A stretch of 40,533 nucleotides of DNA from Chitinophagaceae bacterium (GTDB lineage: Bacteria; Bacteroidota; Bacteroidia; Chitinophagales; Chitinophagaceae). Location of the stretch: the NCBI GenBank assembly GCA_025362915.1, contig JANYEU010000153.1, forward strand, positions 1-40,533, given 5' to 3'. The position numbers were made by a program, and so were the translations under genes. The notes under the pieces are model-generated. The model was not told the DNA's origin. It did no database searches and saw only the letters and a program-made list of their open reading frames with translations. This document shows, in pieces, positions 23,549-31,512 of the stretch; the first letter of the stretch is position 1; each line of letters opens with the position of its first letter.

Positions 23549-24388
23549 ATGGCATTAAAGAAATACAAACCAATGACAGCTGGAACACGCTGGAGAATTG
23601 GAAATGCTTATGCTGAGATTACAACTAATAAGCCAGAAAAGAGTTTGTTGGAGTCCATCAAAAGAACTGGTGGACGTAATGCTCAAGGTCGTCGTTCAAT
23701 GAGATATATTGGTGGTGGTCATAAAAAGCAATACCGTATCATTGATTTCAAGCGTAATAAGTTTGATATTGAAGCAACAGTTCTTTCTATTGAATACGAT
23801 CCGAACAGAACGGCATTTATTGCTCTTGTACAATATACGGATAAAGAGAAGAGATATATTATTGCTCCTCAAGGTTTACAAGTTGGTGCCAAGGTAATAT
23901 CTGGTAATCAAGTTGCTCCTGAAATTGGTAATTCTTTACAAATGAAGAATATGCCATTGGGTACAATGATTCACAATATCGAATTACAACCTGGTCAAGG
24001 TGGTAAACTCGTTAGAAGTGCAGGTACTTCTGCCCAGTTAGCAAATAAGGAAGAAAAATATGCTGTACTTAAGATGCCAAGTGGTGAATTGAGAAAGCTT
24101 TTGGTTAACTGTTTTGCTACGATAGGTGTGGTTTCTAATAGCGACCATAACCTAGAAAGAGCTGGTAAGGCAGGTGTAAACCGTTGGAAAGGTATCACCC
24201 CAAGAACACGTGGTGTTGCGATGAATCCTGTAGATCACCCGATGGGTGGTGGTGAAGGTAGAGCATCTGGCGGACATCCTAGGAGTAGAACTGGTAAATA
24301 TGCTAAGGGCGAAAAAACCAGATCAAGAACGAAGGGAAGCAGTAAGTTGATTATTCAACGCCGTGATGGTAAAAAATTGGCAAAATAG
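23549..24388 (+). CDS. rplB: Ribosomal protein L2 (uL2)
   Basis: 279 residues. The C-terminal VDHPMGGGEGRASGGHPRS block carries the conserved histidine (about residue 230) needed for peptidyl-transferase activity, followed by a basic tail (KTRSRTKGSSKLIIQRRDGK). Typical length. Its start is 42 bp after rplW across the hairpin at 23509-23535. Confidence 0.98.
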   Translation: MALKKYKPMTAGTRWRIGNAYAEITTNKPEKSLLESIKRTGGRNAQGRRSMRYIGGGHKKQYRIIDFKRNKFDIEATVLSIEYDPNRTAFIALVQYTDKEKRYIIAPQGLQVGAKVISGNQVAPEIGNSLQMKNMPLGTMIHNIELQPGQGGKLVRSAGTSAQLANKEEKYAVLKMPSGELRKLLVNCFATIGVVSNSDHNLERAGKAGVNRWKGITPRTRGVAMNPVDHPMGGGEGRASGGHPRSRTGKYAKGEKTRSRTKGSSKLIIQRRDGKKLAK

Positions 24389-24427
24389 TATTTCTTACTT
24401 TGTTAAATAGTAATATAAAACACTAAT

Positions 24428-24697
24428 ATGGGTCGTTCAATAAAAAAAGGTCCTTACGTTGATGCCAACCTTGATTTGAAGGTGCTTAATGTAAACGAAG
24501 GAAAAAGTAAAAAGGGTGTTATCAAAACATGGAGCAGGAGAAGTACAATTACCCCGGATTTTGTAGGACATACTTTTGCTGTACACAATGGAAATAAGTT
24601 TATACCTGTGTATGTTACTGAATTCATGGTAGGGCACAAACTAGGTGAGTTTTCTCCGACAAGGAATTTCAGAGGTCATTCTGGGTCTAAGAAATAA
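24428..24697 (+). CDS. rpsS: Ribosomal protein S19 (uS19)
   Basis: 89 residues, MGRSIKKGPYVD to FRGHSGSKK; full family length. The signature ITPDFVGHTFAVHNGNKF and GHKLGEFSPTR are intact. It binds 16S rRNA in the 30S head next to S13. Confidence 0.98.
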   Translation: MGRSIKKGPYVDANLDLKVLNVNEGKSKKGVIKTWSRRSTITPDFVGHTFAVHNGNKFIPVYVTEFMVGHKLGEFSPTRNFRGHSGSKK

Positions 24698-24753
24698 TTA
24701 ATTAAAAATAGTTTCTCGTATCATAAGTATTAGAAACAGAAAAGAAGATTACA

Positions 24754-25098
24754 ATGGAATCAAGCGCTAGATTACAAAATTATCCAACTGGTCCTCGAAA
24801 GATGCGTTTAATCGCTGACGTTGTTCGTGGAATGGAAGTTGAAAAAGCATTGGCTATTTTAGAATTTCACCCTCAACATAATGCTATACCATTATCTAAA
24901 TTGCTTAAAAGTGCAATTAATAACTGGGAGCAAAAAAATGAAGGACTTAGTGCTGCTGATAGTAGCTTGGTTGTTAAAACAATATTTGTCGATGGCGGTA
25001 GAGTTATAAAGCGTATGAGACCAGCACCTCAAGGTAGGGGTCATAAGATTCGTAAGCGTAGTAATCATGTAACAATAATAGTAGATACAAAAAATTAA
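24754..25098 (+). CDS. rplV: Ribosomal protein L22 (uL22)
   Basis: 114 residues. The core GPRKMRLIADVVRGMEVEKA and the C-terminal loop RVIKRMRPAPQGRGHKIRKR, which lines the exit tunnel (the macrolide site), are present. 12 bp before rpsC. Confidence 0.98.
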   Translation: MESSARLQNYPTGPRKMRLIADVVRGMEVEKALAILEFHPQHNAIPLSKLLKSAINNWEQKNEGLSAADSSLVVKTIFVDGGRVIKRMRPAPQGRGHKIRKRSNHVTIIVDTKN

Positions 25099-25110
25099 TA
25101 CAAACCATAT

Positions 25111-25932
25111 ATGGGTCAGAAAGCAAATCCGATTGGCAATAGATTAGGTATCATCCGTGGATGGGAAAGTAATTGGTACGCCAGCAAAAATGATTACGCT
25201 GGAAAGCTAATAGAAGATGATAAGATTAGAACCTACCTAAATGCCCGTATTAGTAAAGGAGGCATCGCTAGGATTGTAATAGAACGTACATTAGGTAAAC
25301 TTATCGTTACAATACATACTAGCAAACCGGGTATTATAATTGGAAAAGGCGGGGGTGAAGTAGATCGTATTAAGGAAGAGCTAAAGAAGCTCACCAAGAA
25401 AGAAGATGTTCAAATCAATATACTTGAAATTAGAAGACCTGAACTAGATGCTACAATTGTAGGAGATACAATTGCCAGACAAATAGAAAACAGGATTAAT
25501 TTTAAGAGAGCTATTAAAATGGCCATTGCTTCAACTCTTAGAATGGGAGCAGAAGGAATAAAGGTTAGGGTCAGTGGTCGTTTGGGAGGAGCTGAAATTG
25601 CTCGTTCGGAAGAGATTAAACAAGGAAGAACGCCACTACACACTTTTCGTATGGATATAGACTATGCAAGTGTTTTCGCTCAAACTGTTTACGGTAAAAT
25701 CGGTATTAAGGTTTGGATATGCAAGGGTGAGGTTTTAGGAAAGAGAGAATTGAATCCAAATTTTGTAGGCGGGAAGAATGATATGAGCGAAAGAAGCGAT
25801 AGGAACCCAAGAGGCGGAGATGAGAGAAGAGGCCCTAGTGGAGATAGGAATAGAGGAGGTTATGCTGGCGGCGGTAGAAGTGGCGACGATAGAAGAGGAT
25901 CTTCTAACGCAGGTACTCAAAGAAGAAATTAA
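25111..25932 (+). CDS. rpsC: Ribosomal protein S3 (uS3) with a long RG-rich tail
   Basis: 273 residues. The normal S3 body runs to about residue 215, with the KH motif KPGIIIGKGGGEVDRIKEEL and the C-terminal signature IARSEEIKQGRTPLHTFRMD. The last 55 or so residues are an added tail rich in Arg, Gly, Asp and Ser (e.g. RGGDERRGPSGDRNRGG), likely disordered. E. coli S3 is 233 residues. Similar but variable tails occur in some Bacteroidota as far as I recall. S3 lines the mRNA entry channel. Confidence 0.97.
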   Translation: MGQKANPIGNRLGIIRGWESNWYASKNDYAGKLIEDDKIRTYLNARISKGGIARIVIERTLGKLIVTIHTSKPGIIIGKGGGEVDRIKEELKKLTKKEDVQINILEIRRPELDATIVGDTIARQIENRINFKRAIKMAIASTLRMGAEGIKVRVSGRLGGAEIARSEEIKQGRTPLHTFRMDIDYASVFAQTVYGKIGIKVWICKGEVLGKRELNPNFVGGKNDMSERSDRNPRGGDERRGPSGDRNRGGYAGGGRSGDDRRGSSNAGTQRRN

Positions 25933-25973
25933 TTTTAGATTATTTACTAATTCATTCTGGAAAAAAATAAGAA

Positions 25974-26396
25974 ATGTTACAACCAAAGAGAAGTAAACAT
26001 AGGAAGCAGCAGAAAGGTAGGATTCGTGAAGTTGCAAAAAGAGGTTCATATATTGCATTCGGATCTTATGCTTTGAAAGCTTTAGAACCGATCTGGTTAA
26101 CTAACCGTCAATTGGAAGCAGCTCGTCAATCTATGACTCGTGCAATGAAAAGAGAAGGTAATGTTTGGATTAGAATTTTCCCTGATAAAATCATTACACA
26201 TAAGCCAGCTGAAGTGAGAATGGGTAAGGGTAAGGGTAATCCTGAATATTGGGCAGCTGTTGTTGAACCAGGAAGAATAATATTCGAGTGTGATGGAGTT
26301 ACTGAAGAAACAGCTAAACAAGCAATGTTATTAGCTTCACAGAAACTTCCAATAGCTACAAAATTCATTGTGAGAAGAGATTTACAAAAAGCATAA
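25974..26396 (+). CDS. rplP: Ribosomal protein L16 (uL16)
   Basis: 140 residues, MLQPKRSKHRKQQKGRIR to IVRRDLQKA. The signature KRGSYIAFGSYALKALEP and IRIFPDKIITHKPAEVRMGKGKG (site of known Arg hydroxylation in E. coli) are present. Full length. Confidence 0.98.
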   Translation: MLQPKRSKHRKQQKGRIREVAKRGSYIAFGSYALKALEPIWLTNRQLEAARQSMTRAMKREGNVWIRIFPDKIITHKPAEVRMGKGKGNPEYWAAVVEPGRIIFECDGVTEETAKQAMLLASQKLPIATKFIVRRDLQKA

Positions 26397-26448
26397 TTTA
26401 ATATTATCTGAATTTCTGTAGCAATTAAAAAACTGTCAATATTTTATA

Positions 26449-26658
26449 ATGGTTAAGAAAGTACAATTAAATAACGAACTTCGGAGTCTTTCAGAAAGTG
26501 AATTGAAAGCTAGGGTTCAAGAAGACATGTTGCGATTAAAGAAGTTGAAATTTGCTCATGCGATTTCTCCCATCGAAAATCCTGTTAGCATACGTATCTT
26601 GAGAAAAGATGTCGCACGTGTACAAACTGAATTAAAAAATAGGGTAATTGCTCAATAA
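26449..26658 (+). CDS. rpmC: Ribosomal protein L29 (uL29)
   Basis: 69 residues, two-helix protein with the typical ELRSLSESELKARVQEDMLR-like first helix and the signature ENPVSIRILRKDVARVQTEL. Located at the tunnel exit beside L23. 10 bp before rpsQ. Confidence 0.96.
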   Translation: MVKKVQLNNELRSLSESELKARVQEDMLRLKKLKFAHAISPIENPVSIRILRKDVARVQTELKNRVIAQ

Positions 26659-26668
26659 AGTATAAATA

Positions 26669-26935
26669 ATGGAATCAGTACTTGAAAGAAATTTAAGGAA
26701 AACAAGAATAGGTGTTGTTACAAGCAATAAAATGGTTAAAACAATAACCGTTGCTGTAGAAAGAAATGTGAAACACCCTATTTACGGAAAATTCGTAAAG
26801 AAGACCACCAAATTTCACGCTCATGATGAAAAGGATGAGTGTACAATTGGAGATCTTGTGAAAATTATGGAAACTAGACCACTTAGCAAAACAAAAAGGT
26901 GGAGATTGGTAGAAGTAATTGAGAAAGCGAAATAA
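26669..26935 (+). CDS. rpsQ: Ribosomal protein S17 (uS17)
   Basis: 88 residues, OB-fold 16S rRNA-binding protein. Signatures RIGVVTSNKMVKTITVAVER, KHPIYGKFVKKTTKFHAHDE and GDLVKIMETRPLSKTKRWRL are intact. Confidence 0.98.
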   Translation: MESVLERNLRKTRIGVVTSNKMVKTITVAVERNVKHPIYGKFVKKTTKFHAHDEKDECTIGDLVKIMETRPLSKTKRWRLVEVIEKAK

Positions 26936-26997
26936 TTTTATACAAATCCTAGATTGGTTTGTAAATACCCACTTAGAAATAAGTAAAAGTTTAAAAA

Positions 26998-27366
26998 ATG
27001 ATTCAGCAGGAAAGTAGATTAAATGTAGCAGACAATAGTGGAGCCAAGGAAGTACTTTGTATAAAAGTACTGGGTAACAGTGGTCAGGATTATGCTAAAA
27101 TTGGTGATAAGATAGTGGTAACTGTAAAAGCTGCCATACCAGCTGGTGGTATAAAGAAAGGTACTGTCTCTAAGGCTGTAATTGTTAGAACTAAAAACAA
27201 ATTACGTAGAAAAGATGGTTCTTATATCCGCTTTGACGACAATGCTGTTGTATTGTTAAATAATGCTGATGATCCTAGAGGGACTCGTATTTTTGGGCCA
27301 GTGGCCAGAGAGCTTCGTGATAAAGGATACATGAAAATTATCAGTTTGGCTCCTGAAGTATTATAA
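26998..27366 (+). CDS. rplN: Ribosomal protein L14 (uL14)
   Basis: 122 residues, exact family length, MIQQESRLNVADNSGAKE to SLAPEVL. The conserved GDKIVVTVKAAIPAGGIKKG and DDPRGTRIFGPVARELR segments are intact. It forms an intersubunit bridge with 16S rRNA. Confidence 0.98.
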   Translation: MIQQESRLNVADNSGAKEVLCIKVLGNSGQDYAKIGDKIVVTVKAAIPAGGIKKGTVSKAVIVRTKNKLRRKDGSYIRFDDNAVVLLNNADDPRGTRIFGPVARELRDKGYMKIISLAPEVL

Positions 27367-27383
27367 ACTACTATACAATAATG

Positions 27384-27415
27384 CTCATCACCTAGTTGTA
27401 TAACTAATAAGTGAG
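27384..27415 (+). promoter_or_regulatory. Hairpin between rplN and rplX
   Basis: TAGTT (27393-27397) and AACTA (27402-27406) with loop GTAT, enclosed by CTCA (27384-27387) and TGAG (27412-27415). No T-tract. Possibly an RNA-stability or processing hairpin. Confidence 0.4.
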
Positions 27416-27430
27416 TTTAATTTTAATAAA

Positions 27431-27769
27431 ATGAGTACAAGATTTAAACCTAAGTTTAATATAAAAAAAGGTGATTTAGTGGTTGTTATCACTGGTGATG
27501 ACAAAGACCTTACTAAACCTCGTCCTGTATTAGACGTTAATATTGAAAAAGGTAAAGTTACAGTAGAAGGCGTGGCACTTGCTACAAAGCATATCAAACC
27601 TACTGCTCAAGATACCAAAGGCGGTATTGAAAAGAAGGAAGCGCAAATTAATATCTCTAATGTAATGTTGTGGGATGCTAAATTGAAAGTGCCAACTAAA
27701 GTAAAACGTCAGAGGACAGATGGTAAATTAATACGTGTTTCAAAAAAATCAGGCGAAGTAATTAAATAA
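27431..27769 (+). CDS. rplX: Ribosomal protein L24 (uL24)
   Basis: 112 residues with an N-terminal KOW motif (NIKKGDLVVVITGDDKDL) and the following VEGVALATKHIKP segment. It starts assembly of the 50S subunit by binding the 5' end of 23S rRNA. Its stop TAA overlaps the rplE start by one base, so the two are probably translationally coupled. Confidence 0.97.
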   Translation: MSTRFKPKFNIKKGDLVVVITGDDKDLTKPRPVLDVNIEKGKVTVEGVALATKHIKPTAQDTKGGIEKKEAQINISNVMLWDAKLKVPTKVKRQRTDGKLIRVSKKSGEVIK

Positions 27770-28344
27770 TGGAAACAATAAAATATACTCCCAGGTTAGC
27801 AGACAAATATTCTAAGGAAGTTGTACCTGCTTTGATGAAAAAGTTCGAGTACAAAAGTGTGATGCAAGCACCGAAGCTGCAGAAGATTTGTATAAATAGA
27901 GGTGTAAATGGTGCGGTTACTGACAAAAAGTTAGTTGACGTTGCTCTTGATGAACTTTCTATAATTACTGGTCAAAAACCTGTAGCTACTTTTTCTAAGA
28001 AAGATATTTCTAACTTTAAGCTACGTAAAGGAATGCCAATTGGCGCAAGGGTTACACTTAGAGGCGAAAAGATGTTTGAATTTTTAGACAGATTGGTTTC
28101 AGTAGCTCTTCCACGTGTTCGTGATTTCAAAGGAATTAGCGACAAGGCTTTTGATGGGCGTGGTAATTACACTCTAGGTGTAATTGAGCAAATAATATTC
28201 CCAGAGATTGATATAGATAAGGTTAATAAGATTACTGGATTGGATATTACGTTTGTAACAACAGCAAGCACCAATGAAGAGGCTTATGAGTTACTTAAGG
28301 AATTAGGTATGCCCTTCAAAAACATTAAAAAAGATAATGCTTAA
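27769..28344 (+). CDS. rplE: Ribosomal protein L5 (uL5)
   Basis: 191 residues. Signatures KICINRGVNGAV, GQKPVATFSKKDISNFKLRK and MPIGARVTLRGEKMFEFLDR, then FDGRGNYTLGVIEQIIFPEI. It binds 5S rRNA. ATG at 27769 overlaps the rplX stop (taATG). Confidence 0.98.
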   Translation: METIKYTPRLADKYSKEVVPALMKKFEYKSVMQAPKLQKICINRGVNGAVTDKKLVDVALDELSIITGQKPVATFSKKDISNFKLRKGMPIGARVTLRGEKMFEFLDRLVSVALPRVRDFKGISDKAFDGRGNYTLGVIEQIIFPEIDIDKVNKITGLDITFVTTASTNEEAYELLKELGMPFKNIKKDNA

Positions 28345-28354
28345 ATAGTATACA

Positions 28355-28624
28355 ATGGCAAAAGAATCGATTAAGGCTAGACAGAGAAAGCGTGAGAAAA
28401 TGGTTGAAAAGTATGCAAAAAAGAGAAGTGAATTAAAAGCTTCTGGAGATTATGCTGCGCTTGATTTACTTCCAAAAAACTCTTCTCCGGTAAGATTAAA
28501 AAACCGTTGTCAATTGACAGGAAGACCCAAAGGATACATGAGGTATTTCGGTATTTCGCGTGTGATTTTTAGGGATATGGCATTAAATGGTAAAATACCT
28601 GGGATTAAAAAGGCGAGTTGGTAG
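28355..28624 (+). CDS. rpsN: Ribosomal protein S14 (uS14), zinc-free form
   Basis: 89 residues, MAKESIKARQRKREKM to KKASW. Only a single cysteine is present (NRCQLTGRPKGYMRYF) and no CxxC pairs, so this is the long, zinc-independent C-minus form. Signature RPKGYMRYFGISRVIFRDMA is intact. Confidence 0.97.
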   Translation: MAKESIKARQRKREKMVEKYAKKRSELKASGDYAALDLLPKNSSPVRLKNRCQLTGRPKGYMRYFGISRVIFRDMALNGKIPGIKKASW

Positions 28625-28675
28625 TTTCCTTGCTAGAGTTAATACAAATTTTTTTACAAAGATTAATTTATAAAT

Positions 28676-29074
28676 ATGGTAACTGATCCTATTGCTGATT
28701 TCTTAACAAGGATTCGTAATGCACAAATGGCTGGACATAGAATTGTTGAAATACCAGCATCTAACTTAAAAAAACGTATAACTGAAATTTTGTACGAACA
28801 AGGTTATATCTTGAAATATAAATTTGAAGATGATACTAAGCAAGGACTTATTAAAATAGCCCTTAAGTATGATCCGATAAATAAGCAGCCTGCAATACGT
28901 ACACTAGAACGTGTTAGTAGACCTGGGTTAAGACAATACGCCAAACCTACTGAAATTAAGAGGGTAATCAATGGTTTGGGTGTGGCTATAGTTAGTACCT
29001 CAAAAGGTGTATTAACAGATAAGCAAGCCAAAGCTCAAAATGTTGGAGGAGAGGTACTCTGCTACATTAGCTAA
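28676..29074 (+). CDS. rpsH: Ribosomal protein S8 (uS8)
   Basis: 132 residues, MVTDPIADFLTRIRNAQ to EVLCYIS. The C-terminal GLGVAIVSTSKGVLTDKQAK motif of S8 is present. In E. coli S8 is the autoregulator of the spc operon; unknown here. Confidence 0.98.
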   Translation: MVTDPIADFLTRIRNAQMAGHRIVEIPASNLKKRITEILYEQGYILKYKFEDDTKQGLIKIALKYDPINKQPAIRTLERVSRPGLRQYAKPTEIKRVINGLGVAIVSTSKGVLTDKQAKAQNVGGEVLCYIS

Positions 29075-29086
29075 TTTTCTTTAATT

Positions 29087-29130
29087 TATTTGATAATTTA
29101 AGCCTTTTAGTCGGGGCTGAAAGCAAATAA
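29087..29130 (+). promoter_or_regulatory. Hairpin region before rplF
   Basis: CTTTTAG and CTGAAAG (one G-T pair) enclose TCGGGG-type bases at about 29104-29124. The block TCGGGGCTGA matches the first half of the hairpin before rplB. No T-tract. Confidence 0.35.
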
Positions 29131-29154
29131 GATAACAAAATAAATAAGTCGACT

Positions 29155-29709
29155 ATGTCTCGTATAGGTAAAAAACCAATTGTTATTCCATCTGGTGTAA
29201 CTGTTGAAATAGGAAAAGATAATATTGTTTCTGTAAAAGGACCAAAAGGTGTTTTGAAACAAGCTATTGATAGAGATATCAAGCCAGAAATAATTGGAAA
29301 CGAATTAGTAATTTCTCGGCCAACAGATCAGATACGCCACCGTGCAATGCATGGTTTATATAGATCCTTATTGAATAATCTGGTAACTGGTGTTACAATT
29401 GGTTATAAAAGAAATCTAGAATTAGTAGGTGTGGGTTATAAAGCGGTTAATACTGGTAATATACTTGATCTAGCACTAGGATATTCTCATAATATAATAT
29501 TTGAAATTCCAAATGAGTTAAAGGTTACAACTTTAACTGAAAAAGGTAAAAATCCTATCATCTCACTTGAAGGAATTGATAAGCAATTGATAGGTCAGGT
29601 AGCTGCCAAATTAAGAAGCCTACGTAAACCAGAACCGTATAAGGGTAAGGGTGTTAAGTATGTAGGTGAAGTATTGAGAAGAAAAGCAGGTAAGGCAGCA
29701 GGTAAATAA
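29155..29709 (+). CDS. rplF: Ribosomal protein L6 (uL6)
   Basis: 184 residues, MSRIGKKPIVIPSGVTVE to RKAGKAAGK. The C-terminal signature LRKPEPYKGKGVKYVGE is intact. It lies near the sarcin-ricin loop. Preceded by an 80-bp gap. Confidence 0.98.
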   Translation: MSRIGKKPIVIPSGVTVEIGKDNIVSVKGPKGVLKQAIDRDIKPEIIGNELVISRPTDQIRHRAMHGLYRSLLNNLVTGVTIGYKRNLELVGVGYKAVNTGNILDLALGYSHNIIFEIPNELKVTTLTEKGKNPIISLEGIDKQLIGQVAAKLRSLRKPEPYKGKGVKYVGEVLRRKAGKAAGK

Positions 29710-29753
29710 TTAAAGAATTTTCTCGGCAGAGTCGGGAACATAAATAAAAGAAA

Positions 29754-30107
29754 ATGAATACTAAATTAGTTCAAAGACAAAAAATCAGGTATCGTATTCG
29801 TAAGAAAGTATCTGGAACTGCAACAAAGCCTCGTCTATCTGTATTTAGAAGCAATGCTGATATATACGCTCAACTTATTGATGACGAGAACGGTCTTACA
29901 CTCGCGGCTTCTTCATCACGTGCTAAGGATATAGAAGCTCAAAAGGTACCAAAAGTTGATAAATCTAAGTTAGTTGGAGCTGCAATTGCTTTGAAAGCTA
30001 AAGAATTAGGAATAGAAACTTGTGTATTTGACAGGGGTGGTAATTTATATCATGGTCGCATTAAGGCTGTTGCTGATGGTGCCAGAGATGGTGGTTTACA
30101 ATTTTAA
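29754..30107 (+). CDS. rplR: Ribosomal protein L18 (uL18)
   Basis: 117 residues, basic N-terminus (KLVQRQKIRYRIRKKVSG), then RLSVFRSNADIYAQLIDDE and VFDRGGNLYHGRIKAVADGA. It binds 5S rRNA with L5. Confidence 0.98.
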   Translation: MNTKLVQRQKIRYRIRKKVSGTATKPRLSVFRSNADIYAQLIDDENGLTLAASSSRAKDIEAQKVPKVDKSKLVGAAIALKAKELGIETCVFDRGGNLYHGRIKAVADGARDGGLQF

Positions 30108-30128
30108 TTACTAAATAATATTAGATAT

Positions 30129-30650
30129 ATGTCTAAGCCAATAGATTTAAAGGTAAAAGCTGGTGGAGAAGCTGAGTTAAAGGATAAGGTAGTTGCTATC
30201 AATCGTGTTGTTAAAACAACGAAAGGTGGTCGTACTTTTAGTTTCTCTGCTCTAGTGGTTGTTGGTAATGAGGCTGGTATTGTTGGACAAGGTTTGGGAA
30301 AAGCCAAAGAAGTTCAAGAAGCCATTATTAAAGGCATTGAAGATGCTAAAAAGAATTTGGTAAAAGTTCCTATATCACATGGTACAATTCCTCATGAGCA
30401 ATTAGCAAAAGCTGGTGCGGCTAAGGTTCTTATTAGACCTGCTGCTCATGGTGCTGGCGTAATAGCTGGTGGTAGCATGAGAGCTGTATTGGAAAGTGCT
30501 GGTATTACCGATGTGTTGGCTAAAAATCTAGGATCTGCAAACCCACACAATGTAGTTAAGGCTACAATAAAGGCGCTTTCAATGCTTCGTGAACCAATTG
30601 AAATTTCCAAAACACGTGGTATTAAATTAAGTAAAGTATTTAACGGGTAA
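30129..30650 (+). CDS. rpsE: Ribosomal protein S5 (uS5)
   Basis: 173 residues. Signatures VVAINRVVKTTKGGRTFSFS, GIVGQGLGKAKEVQEAIIKG and the C-terminal NPHNVVKATIKALSMLREP are intact. It lies at the mRNA entry site and affects fidelity. Confidence 0.98.
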   Translation: MSKPIDLKVKAGGEAELKDKVVAINRVVKTTKGGRTFSFSALVVVGNEAGIVGQGLGKAKEVQEAIIKGIEDAKKNLVKVPISHGTIPHEQLAKAGAAKVLIRPAAHGAGVIAGGSMRAVLESAGITDVLAKNLGSANPHNVVKATIKALSMLREPIEISKTRGIKLSKVFNG

Positions 30651-30691
30651 AACAAAATAATTATTAAGTTAAATACTAAATCATATTTATC

Positions 30692-30898
30692 ATGAATATA
30701 AAGATAACACAAGTAAAGAGTGGCATAGATAGATCTGAAAGGCAGAAGAGAACTCTTGTTGCCTTAGGTTTAAGAAAACTTAATGCTTCTAAAGAAGTAG
30801 AAGCTACTCCTCAGATTATAGGAATGATTAAGAAGGTTAGTCATTTGGTTAAAGTTGTTCCTGTTGAAGAGGTAGCTACAACTGTTTCTGGAAAGTAA
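30692..30898 (+). CDS. rpmD: Ribosomal protein L30 (uL30)
   Basis: 68 residues with the bacterial L30 pattern ITQVKSGIDRSERQKRTLVA and LGLRKLNASKEVEATPQIIG. Slightly longer than the E. coli protein (59). Followed by an 85-nt gap with a hairpin. Confidence 0.96.
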   Translation: MNIKITQVKSGIDRSERQKRTLVALGLRKLNASKEVEATPQIIGMIKKVSHLVKVVPVEEVATTVSGK

Positions 30899-30942
30899 TT
30901 TTTGGAAAAGTACCCTGCATTATTTGCAAGTAAATTTAAACA

Positions 30943-30966
30943 ATAGCGAGGGGTGATACCCCGTAA
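30943..30966 (+). promoter_or_regulatory. Intercistronic hairpin before rplO
   Basis: ATAGC, GA, then GGGG (30950-30953) and CCCC (30959-30962) around TGATA, then GTAA. It shares order, loop core TGATA and flanks with 23509-23535 before rplB. Confidence 0.6.
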
Positions 30967-30983
30967 GTACAAAATCATTAAAT

Positions 30984-31433
30984 ATGAAATTACATACTCT
31001 AAAACCTGCAGAAGGTTCTACACACAAAGAGAAAAGATTAGGTCGTGGTGAAGCAAGCGGAAAGGGCGGAACTTCAACTAAAGGTAATAAAGGTAGTCAA
31101 CAAAGAGCTGGTTATCAACGTAAGAATGCCCATGAAGGTGGACAGATGCCAATTCAACGTCGTATTCCAAAACGTGGATTCAAAAATCCAGACAGAGTAG
31201 AATACACAGTATTTAATCTTGGACAAATTGATCAATTAAATGAAAAATATGCCTTCTCTGAATTCTCTGTAGAAAGTCTTTATTCTAATGGATTAATTTC
31301 TAAAACAGATAAGGTAAAGATATTGGCTACTGGAGAATTGAAATCTAAGCTTCCATTTAAAGTAAATGCTTTGAGTGCTAAGGCGAAAGAATTAATTGAG
31401 TCTGCGGGTGGCACTGTTGAAATTGTAAGATGA
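30984..31433 (+). CDS. rplO: Ribosomal protein L15 (uL15)
   Basis: 149 residues. The glycine-rich basic N-terminus (HKEKRLGRGEASGKGGTSTK, then GNKGSQQRAGYQRKNAHEGG) and QMPIQRRIPKRGFKN are typical, and the C-terminus VNALSAKAKELIESAGGTVE matches the family signature. Confidence 0.98.
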   Translation: MKLHTLKPAEGSTHKEKRLGRGEASGKGGTSTKGNKGSQQRAGYQRKNAHEGGQMPIQRRIPKRGFKNPDRVEYTVFNLGQIDQLNEKYAFSEFSVESLYSNGLISKTDKVKILATGELKSKLPFKVNALSAKAKELIESAGGTVEIVR

Positions 31434-31450
31434 TTTAACTTACTTTGCAG

Positions 31451-31477
31451 GCGCATCAATAACTGATGCGTCTTTTT
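31451..31477 (+). terminator. Intrinsic terminator or attenuator between rplO and secY
   Basis: GCGCATCA (31451-31458) and TGATGCGT (31464-31471), loop ATAAC, then CTTTTT (and a second TTTT). It would end or reduce transcription before secY. Confidence 0.65.
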
Positions 31478-31512
31478 GGTTTTAGGTGTTTATTTTAACT
31501 CAAGCGATTAAA

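Noticed and set aside
31486..31512. SecY start at GTG 31486
   Set aside because: It adds nine residues not typical of SecY and begins just after the T-tract of a terminator; GTG 31513 gives the usual N-terminus.
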